Part shown: in pieces, positions 8,974 through 17,638 of the stretch
Layout of the letters: each line of letters opens with the position of its first letter
How positions within the stretch are numbered: the stretch's first letter is position 1
The notes under the pieces: generated by a model
The model's database searches: none
What the model was told of the DNA's origin: nothing
What the model saw: the letters and a program-made list of their open reading frames with translations, nothing else
Assembly (NCBI RefSeq): GCF_000196315.1
Contig: NC_014230.1
Location: forward strand, 2,752,501-2,816,500
Direction of reading: 5' to 3'
DNA length: 64,000 bases
Source of the DNA: Croceibacter atlanticus HTCC2559
Lineage (GTDB): Bacteria; Bacteroidota; Bacteroidia; Flavobacteriales; Flavobacteriaceae
Position numbers and translations under genes: made by a program

Positions 8974-9585
8974 ATGGAAGAAGATGTTTATAAAACCATA
9001 TTAAAAGGTAATGAGCCTGTTTTATTTAAGGATAGAAACAGTAAGTTTTATGGGTATGCCATCCCTGTAAAAACTGAAGAGCAAGTACAAGAAGCTATTC
9101 AAAACCTAAAGCAAGAACATCATAAAGCAAGACATTGGTGTTATGCTTACCAGTTAGGGAAAACTTATAAACACTGGCGCGCCAATGATGATGGGGAACC
9201 AAGCAACTCTGCAGGAATGCCAATTTATGGCCAATTACAATCTTTTGAAGTTACCAATTGTTTAGTTGTTGTAGTTAGGTATTTTGGAGGTACTAAATTA
9301 GGCGTAGGCGGTTTAATAAATGCATATCGAACTGGAGCGCAAATGGCTTTAGAAGCATGCACAATAGTGACCAAAACTATTAACATAGATTATGAGGTAA
9401 GTTGTGAATATGCAGATCTAAACAAAGTTATGCGGGTTATTAAAGAACGAAACTTAAACGTTACCAATCAAGTAATGGAAATGCGTTGTGCTATAACAAT
9501 TTCTGTTCGAGAAAAAGAAGCAGAAACCATTCATACTGTTTTCGATGGTATTTATGGAGTAAAAATTAAAGAGCTAGAAGATTAA
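8974..9585 (+). CDS. YigZ/IMPACT family protein
   Basis: A 203-aa member of the YigZ/IMPACT family. The family signature is clear: DDGEPSNSAGMP near 72, then VVVRYFGGTKLGVGGLINAY near 98-117. The C-terminal third matches the ferredoxin-like DUF1949 region in length. In eukaryotes IMPACT dampens Gcn2 signalling; in bacteria the function is unsettled, with ribosome or nucleic-acid binding suggested by structure. It starts four bases after the EamA gene, so it probably belongs to the same operon, and it converges on the thioesterase gene with a shared 4-bp TTAA at the stops. Confidence 0.92.
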   Translation: MEEDVYKTILKGNEPVLFKDRNSKFYGYAIPVKTEEQVQEAIQNLKQEHHKARHWCYAYQLGKTYKHWRANDDGEPSNSAGMPIYGQLQSFEVTNCLVVVVRYFGGTKLGVGGLINAYRTGAQMALEACTIVTKTINIDYEVSCEYADLNKVMRVIKERNLNVTNQVMEMRCAITISVREKEAETIHTVFDGIYGVKIKELED

Positions 9586-9983
9586 CTCAATAATTTAAAA
9601 AGATCTTCAGGGCATCTTGTTGGTCGTCCAGATTTCATATCAACAAATACTAAAGTTGTAAAAACTTGAGCTACCAACTGCTTATTAGAATCTTCAACTC
9701 TATAAGCAAATTCTATACGTGCACCTACCAATTTTTTTAATGAGGTGATAATGAACAATTCATCATTATACTTTGCTGGTTTCTTATAGTCTACATTGAG
9801 ATTAGATAAAGGTAACATGATACCATTTTCTTCCATTTCTCTATAAGATACACCAAAGGTTTCAAGCCACTCAGTACGCGCTAATTCACAGTAAATAGGA
9901 TAGTTAGAGTGGTGAACAACTCCCATTTGATCTGTTTCTGCATACCTAACTTTAACTTTTGAAACGTGTTTTTTTTGAGTCAA
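9582..9983 (-). CDS. acyl-CoA thioesterase, YbgC/4-hydroxybenzoyl-CoA type
   Basis: A 133-aa hot-dog-fold thioesterase. The active-site loop VRYAETDQMGVVHHSNYPIY near 12-31 contains the catalytic Asp and is diagnostic of the 4HBT/YbgC group, which cleave acyl-CoA thioesters. The length fits a single hot-dog domain. The start codon is TTG at 9981-9983; no ATG exists between the upstream stop and the active-site loop, so this start is forced. It diverges from dnaA across a 209-bp region, and meets the YigZ gene tail to tail with a 4-bp overlap. The thioesterase-dnaA-phosphatase order is, to my knowledge, common in Flavobacteriaceae. Confidence 0.9.
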   Translation of the reverse strand: MTQKKHVSKVKVRYAETDQMGVVHHSNYPIYCELARTEWLETFGVSYREMEENGIMLPLSNLNVDYKKPAKYNDELFIITSLKKLVGARIEFAYRVEDSNKQLVAQVFTTLVFVDMKSGRPTRCPEDLFKLLS

Positions 9984-10060
9984 TTGGGTAATCTTTTTGA
10001 TTATAATTTGTACTTTGCAAAGTAACAGAATATGAGAAAAAAATAGTTAGCAATCAACCC

Positions 10061-10128
10061 TTATTCAATTTTTTTATTCTCTTTTTTGTTCACATATTTG
10101 TTGCTCGAAAAAAGCAAACTGTGAACCA
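10061..10128. promoter_or_regulatory. cluster of DnaA-box-like sites upstream of dnaA
   Basis: Three near matches to TTATNCACA: TTATTCAAT at 10061-10069 (7 of 9), TTGTTCACA at 10086-10094 (8 of 9) and, on the minus strand, TGGTTCACA at 10120-10128 (7 of 9). The region is AT-rich. This could be DnaA autoregulation or part of an origin. None of the sites is perfect, so the call is tentative. Confidence 0.3.
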
Positions 10129-10143
10129 CACAGTTTATTTTTT
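10108..10143 (+). promoter_or_regulatory. long hairpin with T-tract in the dnaA leader
   Basis: AAACTGTG (10116-10123) and CACAGTTT (10129-10136) form a perfect 8-bp stem around a 5-base loop. It is flanked by A6 (10108-10113) and T6 (10138-10143), which extend the pairing. Read on the plus strand it has the shape of an intrinsic terminator about 50 bp before the dnaA ATG, so it could attenuate dnaA. It also overlaps a DnaA-box-like site. Confidence 0.45.
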
Positions 10144-10192
10144 CTTCAAGAATAGCCTCTTAATATTTTGTTAAAAAACGATTAATCTAACT

Positions 10193-11620
10193 ATGCAGAA
10201 AACTGCCGAAACCATCTGGGGAAATTGCTTGTCCTTCATAAAGGATAACATTACACCTCAAGCTTACAAGACATGGTTCGAGCCAATTAAGGCAGTAAAG
10301 TTGACAGACAATGCTTTGAGCATCCAAGTTCCGTCAAAATTTTTCTATGAATGGCTTGAAGAACATTACGTAAAACTTTTAAAAGTTGCACTTAATAAAG
10401 AATTAGGTGATACCGCTAAGTTGGTGTACGTTATACGTATGGAAAACACTTACGGCAATAAACAACCGTTTACAGAAAGTATTCCTAGTTCTCAAAGAGC
10501 ACAGATGCAATCCCAACAAGTTGATGTTCCTACAAAATCGAAAAGTCCAGAATTAAAAAATCCGTTTATAATTCCTGGTATTCGTAATGTAAAGATAGAG
10601 TCTCAACTTAACCCTAACTATAATTTTGAGAGCTTCCTAGAAGGAGATTCTAACAGGTTGGCACGTTCTGCCGGTATGGCTGTAGCCAACAAGCCTGGTG
10701 GCACATCTTTTAACCCATTACTTATTTTTGGTGGTGTTGGATTAGGAAAAACACACTTGGCACACGCCATTGGTGTTGAGATTAAAGATAAATATCCAGA
10801 AAAAACAGTACTTTATATTTCTGCTGAAAAATTTACACAGCAGTATATTGAATCTGTAAAGAAAAATAATAGAAATGATTTTATCCATTTCTATCAGATC
10901 ATAGATGTATTAATTGTTGATGATATCCAATTATTATCTGGTAAAGCAGGTACGCAAGATGTATTCTTCCACATCTTTAATCACCTACACCAAAATGGTA
11001 AGCAGGTTATCTTAACAAGTGATAAAGCTCCTGTGGACATGCAAGATATTGAGCAACGCTTACTATCTCGTTTTAAATGGGGACTATCTGCAGAGTTGCA
11101 GCACCCAGATTTTGAAACTCGCATTGCTATAATTAAAAGTAAACTTTATCGTGATGGTGTAGAGATGCCAGAAGATATCGTTGAGTTTTTAGCAAACAAT
11201 ATTAAAACTAATATTAGAGAACTGGAAGGCGCAATTATTTCTCTTATTGCACATTCTTCTTTTAACAAGAAAGATATTACCTTAGAGCTAGCAAAAAGTA
11301 TAGTTGACAATTATGTTAAGAATACCAAGCGAGAAGTTTCAATAGACTACATACAAAAAGTTGTTGGTGATTATTTCCAAATGGATGTTGAAACCTTACG
11401 ATCTAAGACACGTAAACGTCATATTGTACAAGCTAGACAATTGGCCATGTTTTTTGCTAAAAAACTTACAAAAGCATCTTTAGCCAGTATTGGATCACAA
11501 ATTGGAAAAAGAGATCACGCCACTGTCTTACACGCTTGCAAAACTGTTAATAACCTTGCAGCTACAGACAAGCAGTTTAGAAAATTTGTCGAAGATTTAG
11601 ATAAGAAATTAGCAGTTTAA
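10193..11620 (+). CDS. dnaA: chromosomal replication initiator DnaA
   Basis: A 475-aa DnaA. Domain I is at the N-terminus (about 1-85). A divergent, Gln/Ser-rich linker (about 95-130) is followed by the AAA+ domain with Walker A GGVGLGKTH near 180 and Walker B VLIVDDIQLL near 240. The C-terminal DNA-binding domain IV carries the signature IGKRDHATVLHACKT. It binds DnaA boxes and opens the origin. The 209-bp leader holds a strong hairpin and DnaA-box-like sequences, suggesting autoregulation. The phosphatase gene follows after 6 bp, so the two are probably one transcript. Confidence 0.98.
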   Translation: MQKTAETIWGNCLSFIKDNITPQAYKTWFEPIKAVKLTDNALSIQVPSKFFYEWLEEHYVKLLKVALNKELGDTAKLVYVIRMENTYGNKQPFTESIPSSQRAQMQSQQVDVPTKSKSPELKNPFIIPGIRNVKIESQLNPNYNFESFLEGDSNRLARSAGMAVANKPGGTSFNPLLIFGGVGLGKTHLAHAIGVEIKDKYPEKTVLYISAEKFTQQYIESVKKNNRNDFIHFYQIIDVLIVDDIQLLSGKAGTQDVFFHIFNHLHQNGKQVILTSDKAPVDMQDIEQRLLSRFKWGLSAELQHPDFETRIAIIKSKLYRDGVEMPEDIVEFLANNIKTNIRELEGAIISLIAHSSFNKKDITLELAKSIVDNYVKNTKREVSIDYIQKVVGDYFQMDVETLRSKTRKRHIVQARQLAMFFAKKLTKASLASIGSQIGKRDHATVLHACKTVNNLAATDKQFRKFVEDLDKKLAV

Positions 11621-11626
11621 GTTATT

Positions 11627-12079
11627 ATGACTAAAGTTATCATGGTATGCCTTGGTAATATTTGCCGTTCACCATTGGCAGAAGGCATTTTAAAGCATAA
11701 AACTCAAGGTAAAGACGTAACAGTTGAATCTGCAGGAACAAGCGATTACCATATAGGCAGTTTACCAGATAAACGCTCTATAGAAGTAGCTAAGAAAAAC
11801 GGTTTAGACATTACAGACCAACGCGGTAGGCAATTTAAAACTTCAGACTTTGACACCTATGATTATATCTATGCCATGGATAACTCAAACTATAATAATA
11901 TTATAGCACTGGCTAGAAATGAAGCTGATAAAGACAAAGTTCATCTTATTTTAAATTCAATTTTTCCTGGTGAAAATGTTGATGTTCCAGATCCTTACTA
12001 TGGAGGTGACCAAGGTTTTGACCACGTTTACAATATGTTAGACGAAGCTTGCGAGGTAATTGCAAAGAAGCTTACTTAA
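11627..12079 (+). CDS. low molecular weight protein-tyrosine phosphatase
   Basis: A 150-aa phosphatase of standard family length. The P-loop CLGNICRS (residues 8-15) supplies the nucleophilic cysteine and the arginine, and the general acid lies in VPDPYYGG near 122. Such enzymes remove phosphate from tyrosines; in many bacteria they act with a BY-kinase to control capsule export, but no kinase is seen nearby. It starts 6 bp after dnaA and is probably co-transcribed with it. Confidence 0.95.
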   Translation: MTKVIMVCLGNICRSPLAEGILKHKTQGKDVTVESAGTSDYHIGSLPDKRSIEVAKKNGLDITDQRGRQFKTSDFDTYDYIYAMDNSNYNNIIALARNEADKDKVHLILNSIFPGENVDVPDPYYGGDQGFDHVYNMLDEACEVIAKKLT

Positions 12080-12123
12080 AATTTTAGTGCATTTATAGTA
12101 TATTAGTAGTAAATACATATGCT

Positions 12124-13509
12124 ATGAAAACACACCTACCTATCACATTAGTATTTATCCTACATTCTTTCTTTATTCTGCAAGCGCAAAATTTTGAAAT
12201 CGACACACAATTATTTGCTTCAGGATTAAACCAACCTTTAGGTATAGAAAATGTTGGAGACTCGCGTTTATTTATTCCAGAGAAACCCGGAACAATATCT
12301 ATAGTTAATGCAAATGGTTCTGTAGAACCCACACCTTTTTTAGACATTACAAACTTAGTAACAACTAATGGTGAAAGAGGCTTACTTGGGTTAGCTTTTC
12401 ATCCTAATTATACTACCAATGGTTACTTTTATGTAAACTATACCAATACGTCTGGCAATACAGTAATTTCTAGATTTAGTGTAAGTGCAGATAATCCAAA
12501 TTTAGCAGATGAAAATACAGAATTACAACTACTAACCTATAATCAGCCATTTGCTAATCATAACGGAGGTGATCTTACCTTTGGTCCAGATGGTATGCTC
12601 TATATTGCTAGCGGTGATGGCGGAAGTGGCGGTGATCCTGGTGAACGAGCACAAAGTTTAAATACGCTATTAGGAAAAATTTTAAGATTAAATGTAGATA
12701 TTGCTGCTCCTTATATTCCAAACAACAACCCTTTTGTAAACGATGGCGATAACCAAACATTAGGTGAAATTTGGGCTTACGGCTTAAGAAACCCGTTTAG
12801 AATTTCGTTTGATAGTGCAAACGGTGACTTTTGGATTGGTGATGTTGGGCAAAATGAAATTGAAGAGATTAATAAAGTAACACAAAATCCTGCAGCAGTG
12901 AATTATGGTTGGCGTTGTTTTGAAGGTAACTCAACTTATGATGATACTTCAGACTGTTTAAACAGTTTCTCTCCTCACACACCACCAATAATAGATTATA
13001 CACAAACAAATGGGCGTTGTTCTGTAACTGGAGGAAGAGTTTACAGAGGTCCAGATTTTTCAAATCTAACTGGTGTATACATTTTTGCAGATTTTTGTAG
13101 TGGTGAATTAGCAAGTATAGACTCATCACAAAATGTCAACTTCACAACTCCTACAAATGGTAGTTCTTTTGTAGGTTTTGGCACAAATGACACCAATATG
13201 TTATTTGTGGCAGACATTGGAGGATCAATATATAAAATTGTAGACAACATAGCCTTAGGTGTTCATTCTCAAAATGATACACCTGCTATAACTATTACTC
13301 CTAACCCAACGCAATCCTCGTTTAATATTTCTCTATTAGAAGATTATGCACAAGTTGAAATTTTCAATATAAGTGGACAACAGGTTTTTCAAAAACGCGT
13401 TAATAAAGATGAAGAGATTCAGGTTTCAAACTTAGCAGAAGGTTTGTATATTGTAAGGATTATATCGCCAACTGGTAAACATTCAGTAAAAAAACTAATC
13501 AAATATTAA
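12124..13509 (+). CDS. secreted PQQ-dependent sugar dehydrogenase-like protein with T9SS tail
   Basis: A 461-aa exported protein: signal peptide 1-21 (ending ILQAQ), then a glucose/sorbosone dehydrogenase beta-propeller with HNGGDLTFGPDGMLYIASGDGG-type repeat (split here as HNGGDLTFG then ASGDGG near 142-163) and YGLRNPFRISFD near 220. The histidine and arginine in these segments match PQQ/catalytic positions of soluble glucose dehydrogenases. The C-terminal 75 residues are a type A T9SS sorting domain (NPTQSSFNIS, then LAEGLYIVRI and KKLIKY), so it is sent across the outer membrane. Cysteine pairs in the propeller fit an extracellular protein. The actual sugar is unknown. Confidence 0.88.
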   Translation: MKTHLPITLVFILHSFFILQAQNFEIDTQLFASGLNQPLGIENVGDSRLFIPEKPGTISIVNANGSVEPTPFLDITNLVTTNGERGLLGLAFHPNYTTNGYFYVNYTNTSGNTVISRFSVSADNPNLADENTELQLLTYNQPFANHNGGDLTFGPDGMLYIASGDGGSGGDPGERAQSLNTLLGKILRLNVDIAAPYIPNNNPFVNDGDNQTLGEIWAYGLRNPFRISFDSANGDFWIGDVGQNEIEEINKVTQNPAAVNYGWRCFEGNSTYDDTSDCLNSFSPHTPPIIDYTQTNGRCSVTGGRVYRGPDFSNLTGVYIFADFCSGELASIDSSQNVNFTTPTNGSSFVGFGTNDTNMLFVADIGGSIYKIVDNIALGVHSQNDTPAITITPNPTQSSFNISLLEDYAQVEIFNISGQQVFQKRVNKDEEIQVSNLAEGLYIVRIISPTGKHSVKKLIKY

Positions 13510-13520
13510 AACATATTTTA

Positions 13521-14258
13521 ATGTCCCATACCTATAAATATCCTGGTATTATTTACTTAATTCCTACGCGTTTAGGAATGGACCAACCACATCTAGAAGT
13601 TTTACCTATGTCAATTAAAAGAACAGTCGGAACTTTAGATTATTTTATTGCTGAAAATGAGAAAACTGCTCGTAGGTTCATAAAGGCTATTGCTCCAAAA
13701 AAATCTCAACCTTCATTAAAGTTTGAGCTTATAAACAAGTTTACAAATGCTGAAGACATACCTAGCTTTTTAAATCCGTGTAAAGAAGGACATAACATTG
13801 GGCTTTTAAGTGAAGCTGGTTGTCCTGGTATAGCAGATCCTGGCGCAGAGGTTGTAAAAATAGCACACCAGATAGGCGTAAAAGTTGTGCCTTTAGTAGG
13901 ACCTTCTTCTATCCTACTCGCTATGATGAGTAGTGGTATGAATGGGCAAAACTTTACTTTTAACGGATATTTACCAATAGATGATAAAGAGCGACAAAGT
14001 GCTATAAAAGCTCTGGAACGTATGAGTGCCTTAAAAGATCAAGCTCAAATTTTTATTGAAACACCTTATAGAAATAATAAAATGCTTGAAACTTTGGTGA
14101 ATTCATTACATCCAAATACAAGAATTTGTGTGGCTTGTGATATTACATTAACCACAGAGATGATATTGACGAAGACAGCAGCAGAGTGGAAAAACACAAA
14201 AGTCGATCTCCATAAGAGACCGACTATTTTTATTGTTCAAAAAGATGGTATGTACTAG
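13521..14258 (+). CDS. RsmI-like SAM-dependent methyltransferase
   Basis: A 245-aa tetrapyrrole-methylase-fold protein. It has the N-terminal GIIYLIPTRLG, the SAM-binding EAGCPGIADPGAEVV near 98-112 and VGPSSILLAMMSSG near 130-143, all typical of the RsmI (YraL) group, which 2'-O-methylates C1402 of 16S rRNA. It is shorter than the roughly 280-aa RsmI and has a modified N-terminus (no GNLxD motif), so it may be a Bacteroidota paralogue with another substrate. It starts 11 bp after the sugar dehydrogenase gene and shares a CTAG stop overlap with the convergent gene. Confidence 0.85.
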   Translation: MSHTYKYPGIIYLIPTRLGMDQPHLEVLPMSIKRTVGTLDYFIAENEKTARRFIKAIAPKKSQPSLKFELINKFTNAEDIPSFLNPCKEGHNIGLLSEAGCPGIADPGAEVVKIAHQIGVKVVPLVGPSSILLAMMSSGMNGQNFTFNGYLPIDDKERQSAIKALERMSALKDQAQIFIETPYRNNKMLETLVNSLHPNTRICVACDITLTTEMILTKTAAEWKNTKVDLHKRPTIFIVQKDGMY

Positions 14259-14899
14259 TTAACTTTGGCCATTTTGTCTTGCTTGACAAAAGACATATCA
14301 TAACCACCAAATTTCTTCATATAATAATCTATCGTAGTTCCAAATGCATCACTAAATCCTGTTGCACCACCACTACGTAAGTATTTTTTTACACTTCCTG
14401 GACCAGATAAATGTGCGGCAGCAAGAATTCCAGACTCTGTAATCTTAACGCCATTAATAACTTTACCAACACTACGTTTTATATCTCTTCGTAACACCCA
14501 TTTATTGCGAGATGTATACGCTAAGAATGCTTTTTCTTGTAACTCAGGATTATTCATAAACTCATTGGTATCATAAACACCTACCATTTTTAACGTGTTC
14601 TTGTTAAACTGGTATTTCCCTAAATAACCAAATTGATTTATAATTGAGTAGTCTCCTCTAGATTCTTTAAATGCTAAAGCTTCTTTAAAGCCTAAATAAC
14701 CCTTACCTAATTCTGGATAAACGTTAAGGTTAGAAGCACCCTTAACCATATCAGACAGGTTTGGCACTGTGTAAAAAAGATCTAAACCTTTGGTAGAGTA
14801 ATTATAATCGAATGATGCCTCTTCAGTTGAAAAACTAAACAGGATCGTTGCGCCTATAATTGGAATCGCACTTAATCTTAGTAACTTCCTTTTCTTCAT
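14255..14899 (-). CDS. exported lysozyme-like/transglycosylase-like protein
   Basis: Taken from the ATG at 14897-14899 (214 aa). The longer frame needs a TTG start and adds only seven residues before the natural MKKRKLLRLS signal anchor. Residues about 8-24 are hydrophobic. The middle contains EALAFKESRGDYSIINQFGY followed by GKYQFNKNTLKMVG, which resembles a lysozyme-like fold with Glu as catalytic acid. The later segment ILAAAHLSGPGSVKKYL looks like the last helices of SLT domains. This suggests peptidoglycan cleavage in the periplasm, by inference. A -7 promoter box lies 55 bp upstream. It sits in a run of cell-wall genes (mltG, dapF). Confidence 0.78.
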   Translation of the reverse strand: MKKRKLLRLSAIPIIGATILFSFSTEEASFDYNYSTKGLDLFYTVPNLSDMVKGASNLNVYPELGKGYLGFKEALAFKESRGDYSIINQFGYLGKYQFNKNTLKMVGVYDTNEFMNNPELQEKAFLAYTSRNKWVLRRDIKRSVGKVINGVKITESGILAAAHLSGPGSVKKYLRSGGATGFSDAFGTTIDYYMKKFGGYDMSFVKQDKMAKVN

Positions 14900-14953
14900 A
14901 AGTTTTGTTTTCTTAAGCAAACACTAAAAACTGCGTGCTTTTGAAATCGGGTG

Positions 14954-14961
14954 CAAATATA
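14954..14961 (-). promoter_or_regulatory. -7 element for the lysozyme-like gene
   Basis: Minus strand TATATTTG, followed by GCAC, an exact TAnnTTTG match 55 bp before the ATG chosen for the gene. No TTG at the ideal spacing (nearest at 25 bp). Confidence 0.45.
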
Positions 14962-15165
14962 CGACACAACTTAACTAACTAAAAAACAATAGGTTAAGTT
15001 TTGTGTTTTTAACAGACTTTATTACAATTTTATGAGAATGAATTCCTTTTTAAGATAATTCATCTGCTAATTAATCTATTAAATTTGCAAAAAATTATGA
15101 ATAATTTAAAAACGGACTAATTTTTAAGAATATTTCTTATAAAATTCGTTATTTTTAGGAATACA

Positions 15166-16209
15166 CTATCTGTTTATTCCTTGCTTATTTATCCACCTTA
15201 CATACTCCTGTTTATTGCGATTATGCTGCATTAATGTTTTTGCAAATTTATGGTATCCTATATTTTGCACATTAGCAACAAAATAAAAATAGTCGTGCTT
15301 TTCATAATTAAGCACAGCATCTATAGATGTTATATCTGGCATAGCTATAGGACCAGGTGGTAACGCTTTATTTTTATAAGTATTGTATGGAGATTCAATT
15401 TCTAGATCTTTATATAGTACTCGCTTAATAACAGAATCCCAAGAATTATTAGATTTTTTAACTGCATAAATTACAGTAGGATCTGCATCTAATTTCCATC
15501 CGTTTTTATACCTATTAAGATAAACACCAGCAACCGTAGGCCTTTCATCTACTTTAGCAGTTTCCTTTTGTACAATTGAAGCTATTACAGTTACCTGTTG
15601 CGGTGTAAGACCAATTTCTTCTGCTTTTTTGGTGCGGGTTTCATTCCAAAAGTTTCTGTATTCTCTTAACATTCTTGCCCTAAAATCTTCTGCTGTGGTA
15701 TTCCAGAAAAATTCATATTGGTTAGGAATATACATGCCTAAAGCAGACTCTTGGGTAAAGTTATGCTCTTCTAAAAAGGCTTTGTCTTTCATTGCTTTTA
15801 ATAATGAAATACTATCTGCCTCAATTTGTGATGCTATTCTTCCTGCTAAGTTTTCAATACGCTCTTGATTGTTGAATCTTAATTTTACAGGTTTATTCTG
15901 GATTCTAAGAGTATTTACAATTTCATTATTGTTCATACCAGATGTAAGCACATATTTACCTGCCTTTACATTACTTATATAACCTTTACGTTTAGCTATA
16001 GCATCAAAACTTTCAATATCTTTTAGAACCGGTTGTAATTGAGATCTTACATCTTTATACGTAGAACCAGTTTTTACATATACAGTGTGAGTATCTTTTG
16101 AAAAAGAAGTGTTTGCTGAAAATACAGCAGTATATATATTGTAACTAAATATTGAAAGTATTACAATACCTAGTAAAGCCGTTATAGCCAAGAGTTTTTT
16201 AATGTACAT
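15166..16209 (-). CDS. mltG: endolytic murein transglycosylase MltG
   Basis: A 347-aa MltG/YceG protein. One N-terminal membrane helix (about 6-29) anchors it in the inner membrane with the catalytic domain outside. The catalytic region IASIVQKETAKVDERPTVAG near 211-230 contains the conserved Glu, followed by LDADPTVIYA and the C-terminal LPPGPIAMPDITSI and YFYFVAN. MltG cuts nascent glycan strands and sets their length. It overlaps the GNAT gene by 11 bp and is the last gene of the dapF-GNAT-mltG operon. Confidence 0.96.
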   Translation of the reverse strand: MYIKKLLAITALLGIVILSIFSYNIYTAVFSANTSFSKDTHTVYVKTGSTYKDVRSQLQPVLKDIESFDAIAKRKGYISNVKAGKYVLTSGMNNNEIVNTLRIQNKPVKLRFNNQERIENLAGRIASQIEADSISLLKAMKDKAFLEEHNFTQESALGMYIPNQYEFFWNTTAEDFRARMLREYRNFWNETRTKKAEEIGLTPQQVTVIASIVQKETAKVDERPTVAGVYLNRYKNGWKLDADPTVIYAVKKSNNSWDSVIKRVLYKDLEIESPYNTYKNKALPPGPIAMPDITSIDAVLNYEKHDYFYFVANVQNIGYHKFAKTLMQHNRNKQEYVRWINKQGINR

Positions 16210-16732
16210 TATTTTGTATTATCTGATATAATAATTCATCCTTATAAGTTCCTGAAACAAAAGTCCAATCTTTCTTAACACCAATTTTCTCAAATCCACA
16301 TGTTTCGAACAAATGCTGTGAGTTTATATTTTCTGCAGAAATATTAGCATAAAGTTGATGAAGGTTTAAGTGGGTAAATGCATACGCAATTAGAAGTTTT
16401 AGAGCTTCTTTTCCATAGCCTTTACCTCTATCTTCTTTCTCCGCAATTAAAATTCCGATGCCTGCACGCTTGTGTACTGGATCAAAATCAAACAAGTCAA
16501 TAAGACCTAATAAAGCTTCATCTTTTCCACAAATTGCTAAACGCAATTGTTTTACCTCGTATATGTCGCGGTGTGCGTTTTCAAGATATTGTCTAATTAA
16601 AAATTTAGAATAAGGTGTCTGTGTGGTGCTTAGTTCCCAAAACGTTTCATTATTTTCTATATAATAAATGAAATCTAAATCTTCTGGCTCTAAAGCTCTT
16701 AAATCTATATTAGTGCCAGAGAGTGTTACCAT
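16199..16732 (-). CDS. RimJ/RimL-type GNAT acetyltransferase
   Basis: A 177-aa GNAT of the RimJ/RimL/SpeG kind. The N-terminus DLRALEPEDLDFIYYIENN and the acetyl-CoA motif AEKEDRGKGYGKEALKLLI near 92-110 are typical, as is HQLYANISAENINSQHLFE at the C-terminal side. Substrate unknown; relatives act on ribosomal proteins or polyamines. It overlaps dapF by 7 bp and mltG by 11 bp, so translation is coupled within a cell-wall operon, but that does not prove a cell-wall substrate. Confidence 0.9.
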   Translation of the reverse strand: MVTLSGTNIDLRALEPEDLDFIYYIENNETFWELSTTQTPYSKFLIRQYLENAHRDIYEVKQLRLAICGKDEALLGLIDLFDFDPVHKRAGIGILIAEKEDRGKGYGKEALKLLIAYAFTHLNLHQLYANISAENINSQHLFETCGFEKIGVKKDWTFVSGTYKDELLYQIIQNNVH

Positions 16733-17511
16733 GAGACTTCGCCTTTAAATACCTGTTCTGCAGGACCTGTTAACCATACGTTTGTATACGTGCCATTATT
16801 TGTATTAAAAGCTACATTTAAACTGCCACCTTGAACTATTAAGTCAACTGAATTTTTGTCAGTTTTACTTAACGCATGCATTGCAATAGCAACTGCTGTA
16901 ACTCCTGTACCGCAAGAAAGTGTCTCATCTTCAACACCACGCTCATATGTTCTAACTCTATATAAATTAGCTGTAATAGGCTCAACAAAATTTACGTTAG
17001 TACCTTCTTTCTTAAACCTATCGTTATATCTAATTGCTGCACCATCTACTTTAATGTTTTTATTTAAAATATCACTAGTTAAAGTAACATAATGAGGTGA
17101 TCCTGTATTTAAATACAACGCATTCTCTAAAGTTTCAATATTAGAGACATCCTGCATTTTTAATGAAACTACACCATTTGTAATTGAAGCTTCATGTTGC
17201 CCATCTATTGCAGAAAATAAAGTTTCCTTTTCAAAGATATTTAGGTAGTGCGCAAAGCTTACTAGACACCTGCCACCATTACCGCACATTGTACTTTCAT
17301 TACCATCAGAGTTAAAATAAACCATTTTAAAATCTTCACCTTCTATTCCAGAGTTTTCGAGAAAAATGAGACCATCTGCACCAATACCAAACCTACGATC
17401 ACATAATAATTTAATCGTTTTGGTATCATTTTTGGAAAGATTATAACGTCTATTATCTATAATGACAAAATCATTTCCTGTTCCTTGATATTTGTAGAAT
17501 TCTACAGTCAT
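16726..17511 (-). CDS. dapF: diaminopimelate epimerase
   Basis: A 261-aa DapF using the ATG at 17509-17511. A longer frame opens at a TTG at 17541, but the family N-terminus MTVEFYKYQGTGNDFVIID begins at the ATG and a promoter -7 box (17531-17538) lies inside the extension, so the extension cannot be translated from that promoter. The two catalytic cysteines are Cys76 in MCGNGGRC and Cys200 in LSCGTG. The enzyme converts LL- to meso-diaminopimelate, for lysine and peptidoglycan. First gene of a three-gene operon ending with mltG. Confidence 0.97.
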   Translation of the reverse strand: MTVEFYKYQGTGNDFVIIDNRRYNLSKNDTKTIKLLCDRRFGIGADGLIFLENSGIEGEDFKMVYFNSDGNESTMCGNGGRCLVSFAHYLNIFEKETLFSAIDGQHEASITNGVVSLKMQDVSNIETLENALYLNTGSPHYVTLTSDILNKNIKVDGAAIRYNDRFKKEGTNVNFVEPITANLYRVRTYERGVEDETLSCGTGVTAVAIAMHALSKTDKNSVDLIVQGGSLNVAFNTNNGTYTNVWLTGPAEQVFKGEVSW

Positions 17512-17530
17512 ATTTGCTTTAAAACAGCCA

Positions 17531-17538
17531 CAAATATA
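17531..17538 (-). promoter_or_regulatory. -7 element for the dapF operon
   Basis: Minus strand TATATTTG, exact TAnnTTTG, 20 bp upstream of the dapF ATG. No clear TTG at the usual spacing. Confidence 0.45.
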
Positions 17539-17638
17539 CAATATTGATGCTGAAAAGAAGTTATGAATTTACGCTGTAAATTTTGCAACATTACTTTACA
17601 GGAAGAGTATATAATATGAACACTAAATTTTAAAACTT

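Noticed and set aside
9984-10192. Firm call of the chromosomal origin
   Set aside because: Only near matches to the DnaA box and one hairpin are seen. Skew data are needed, so it is listed only as a regulatory candidate.
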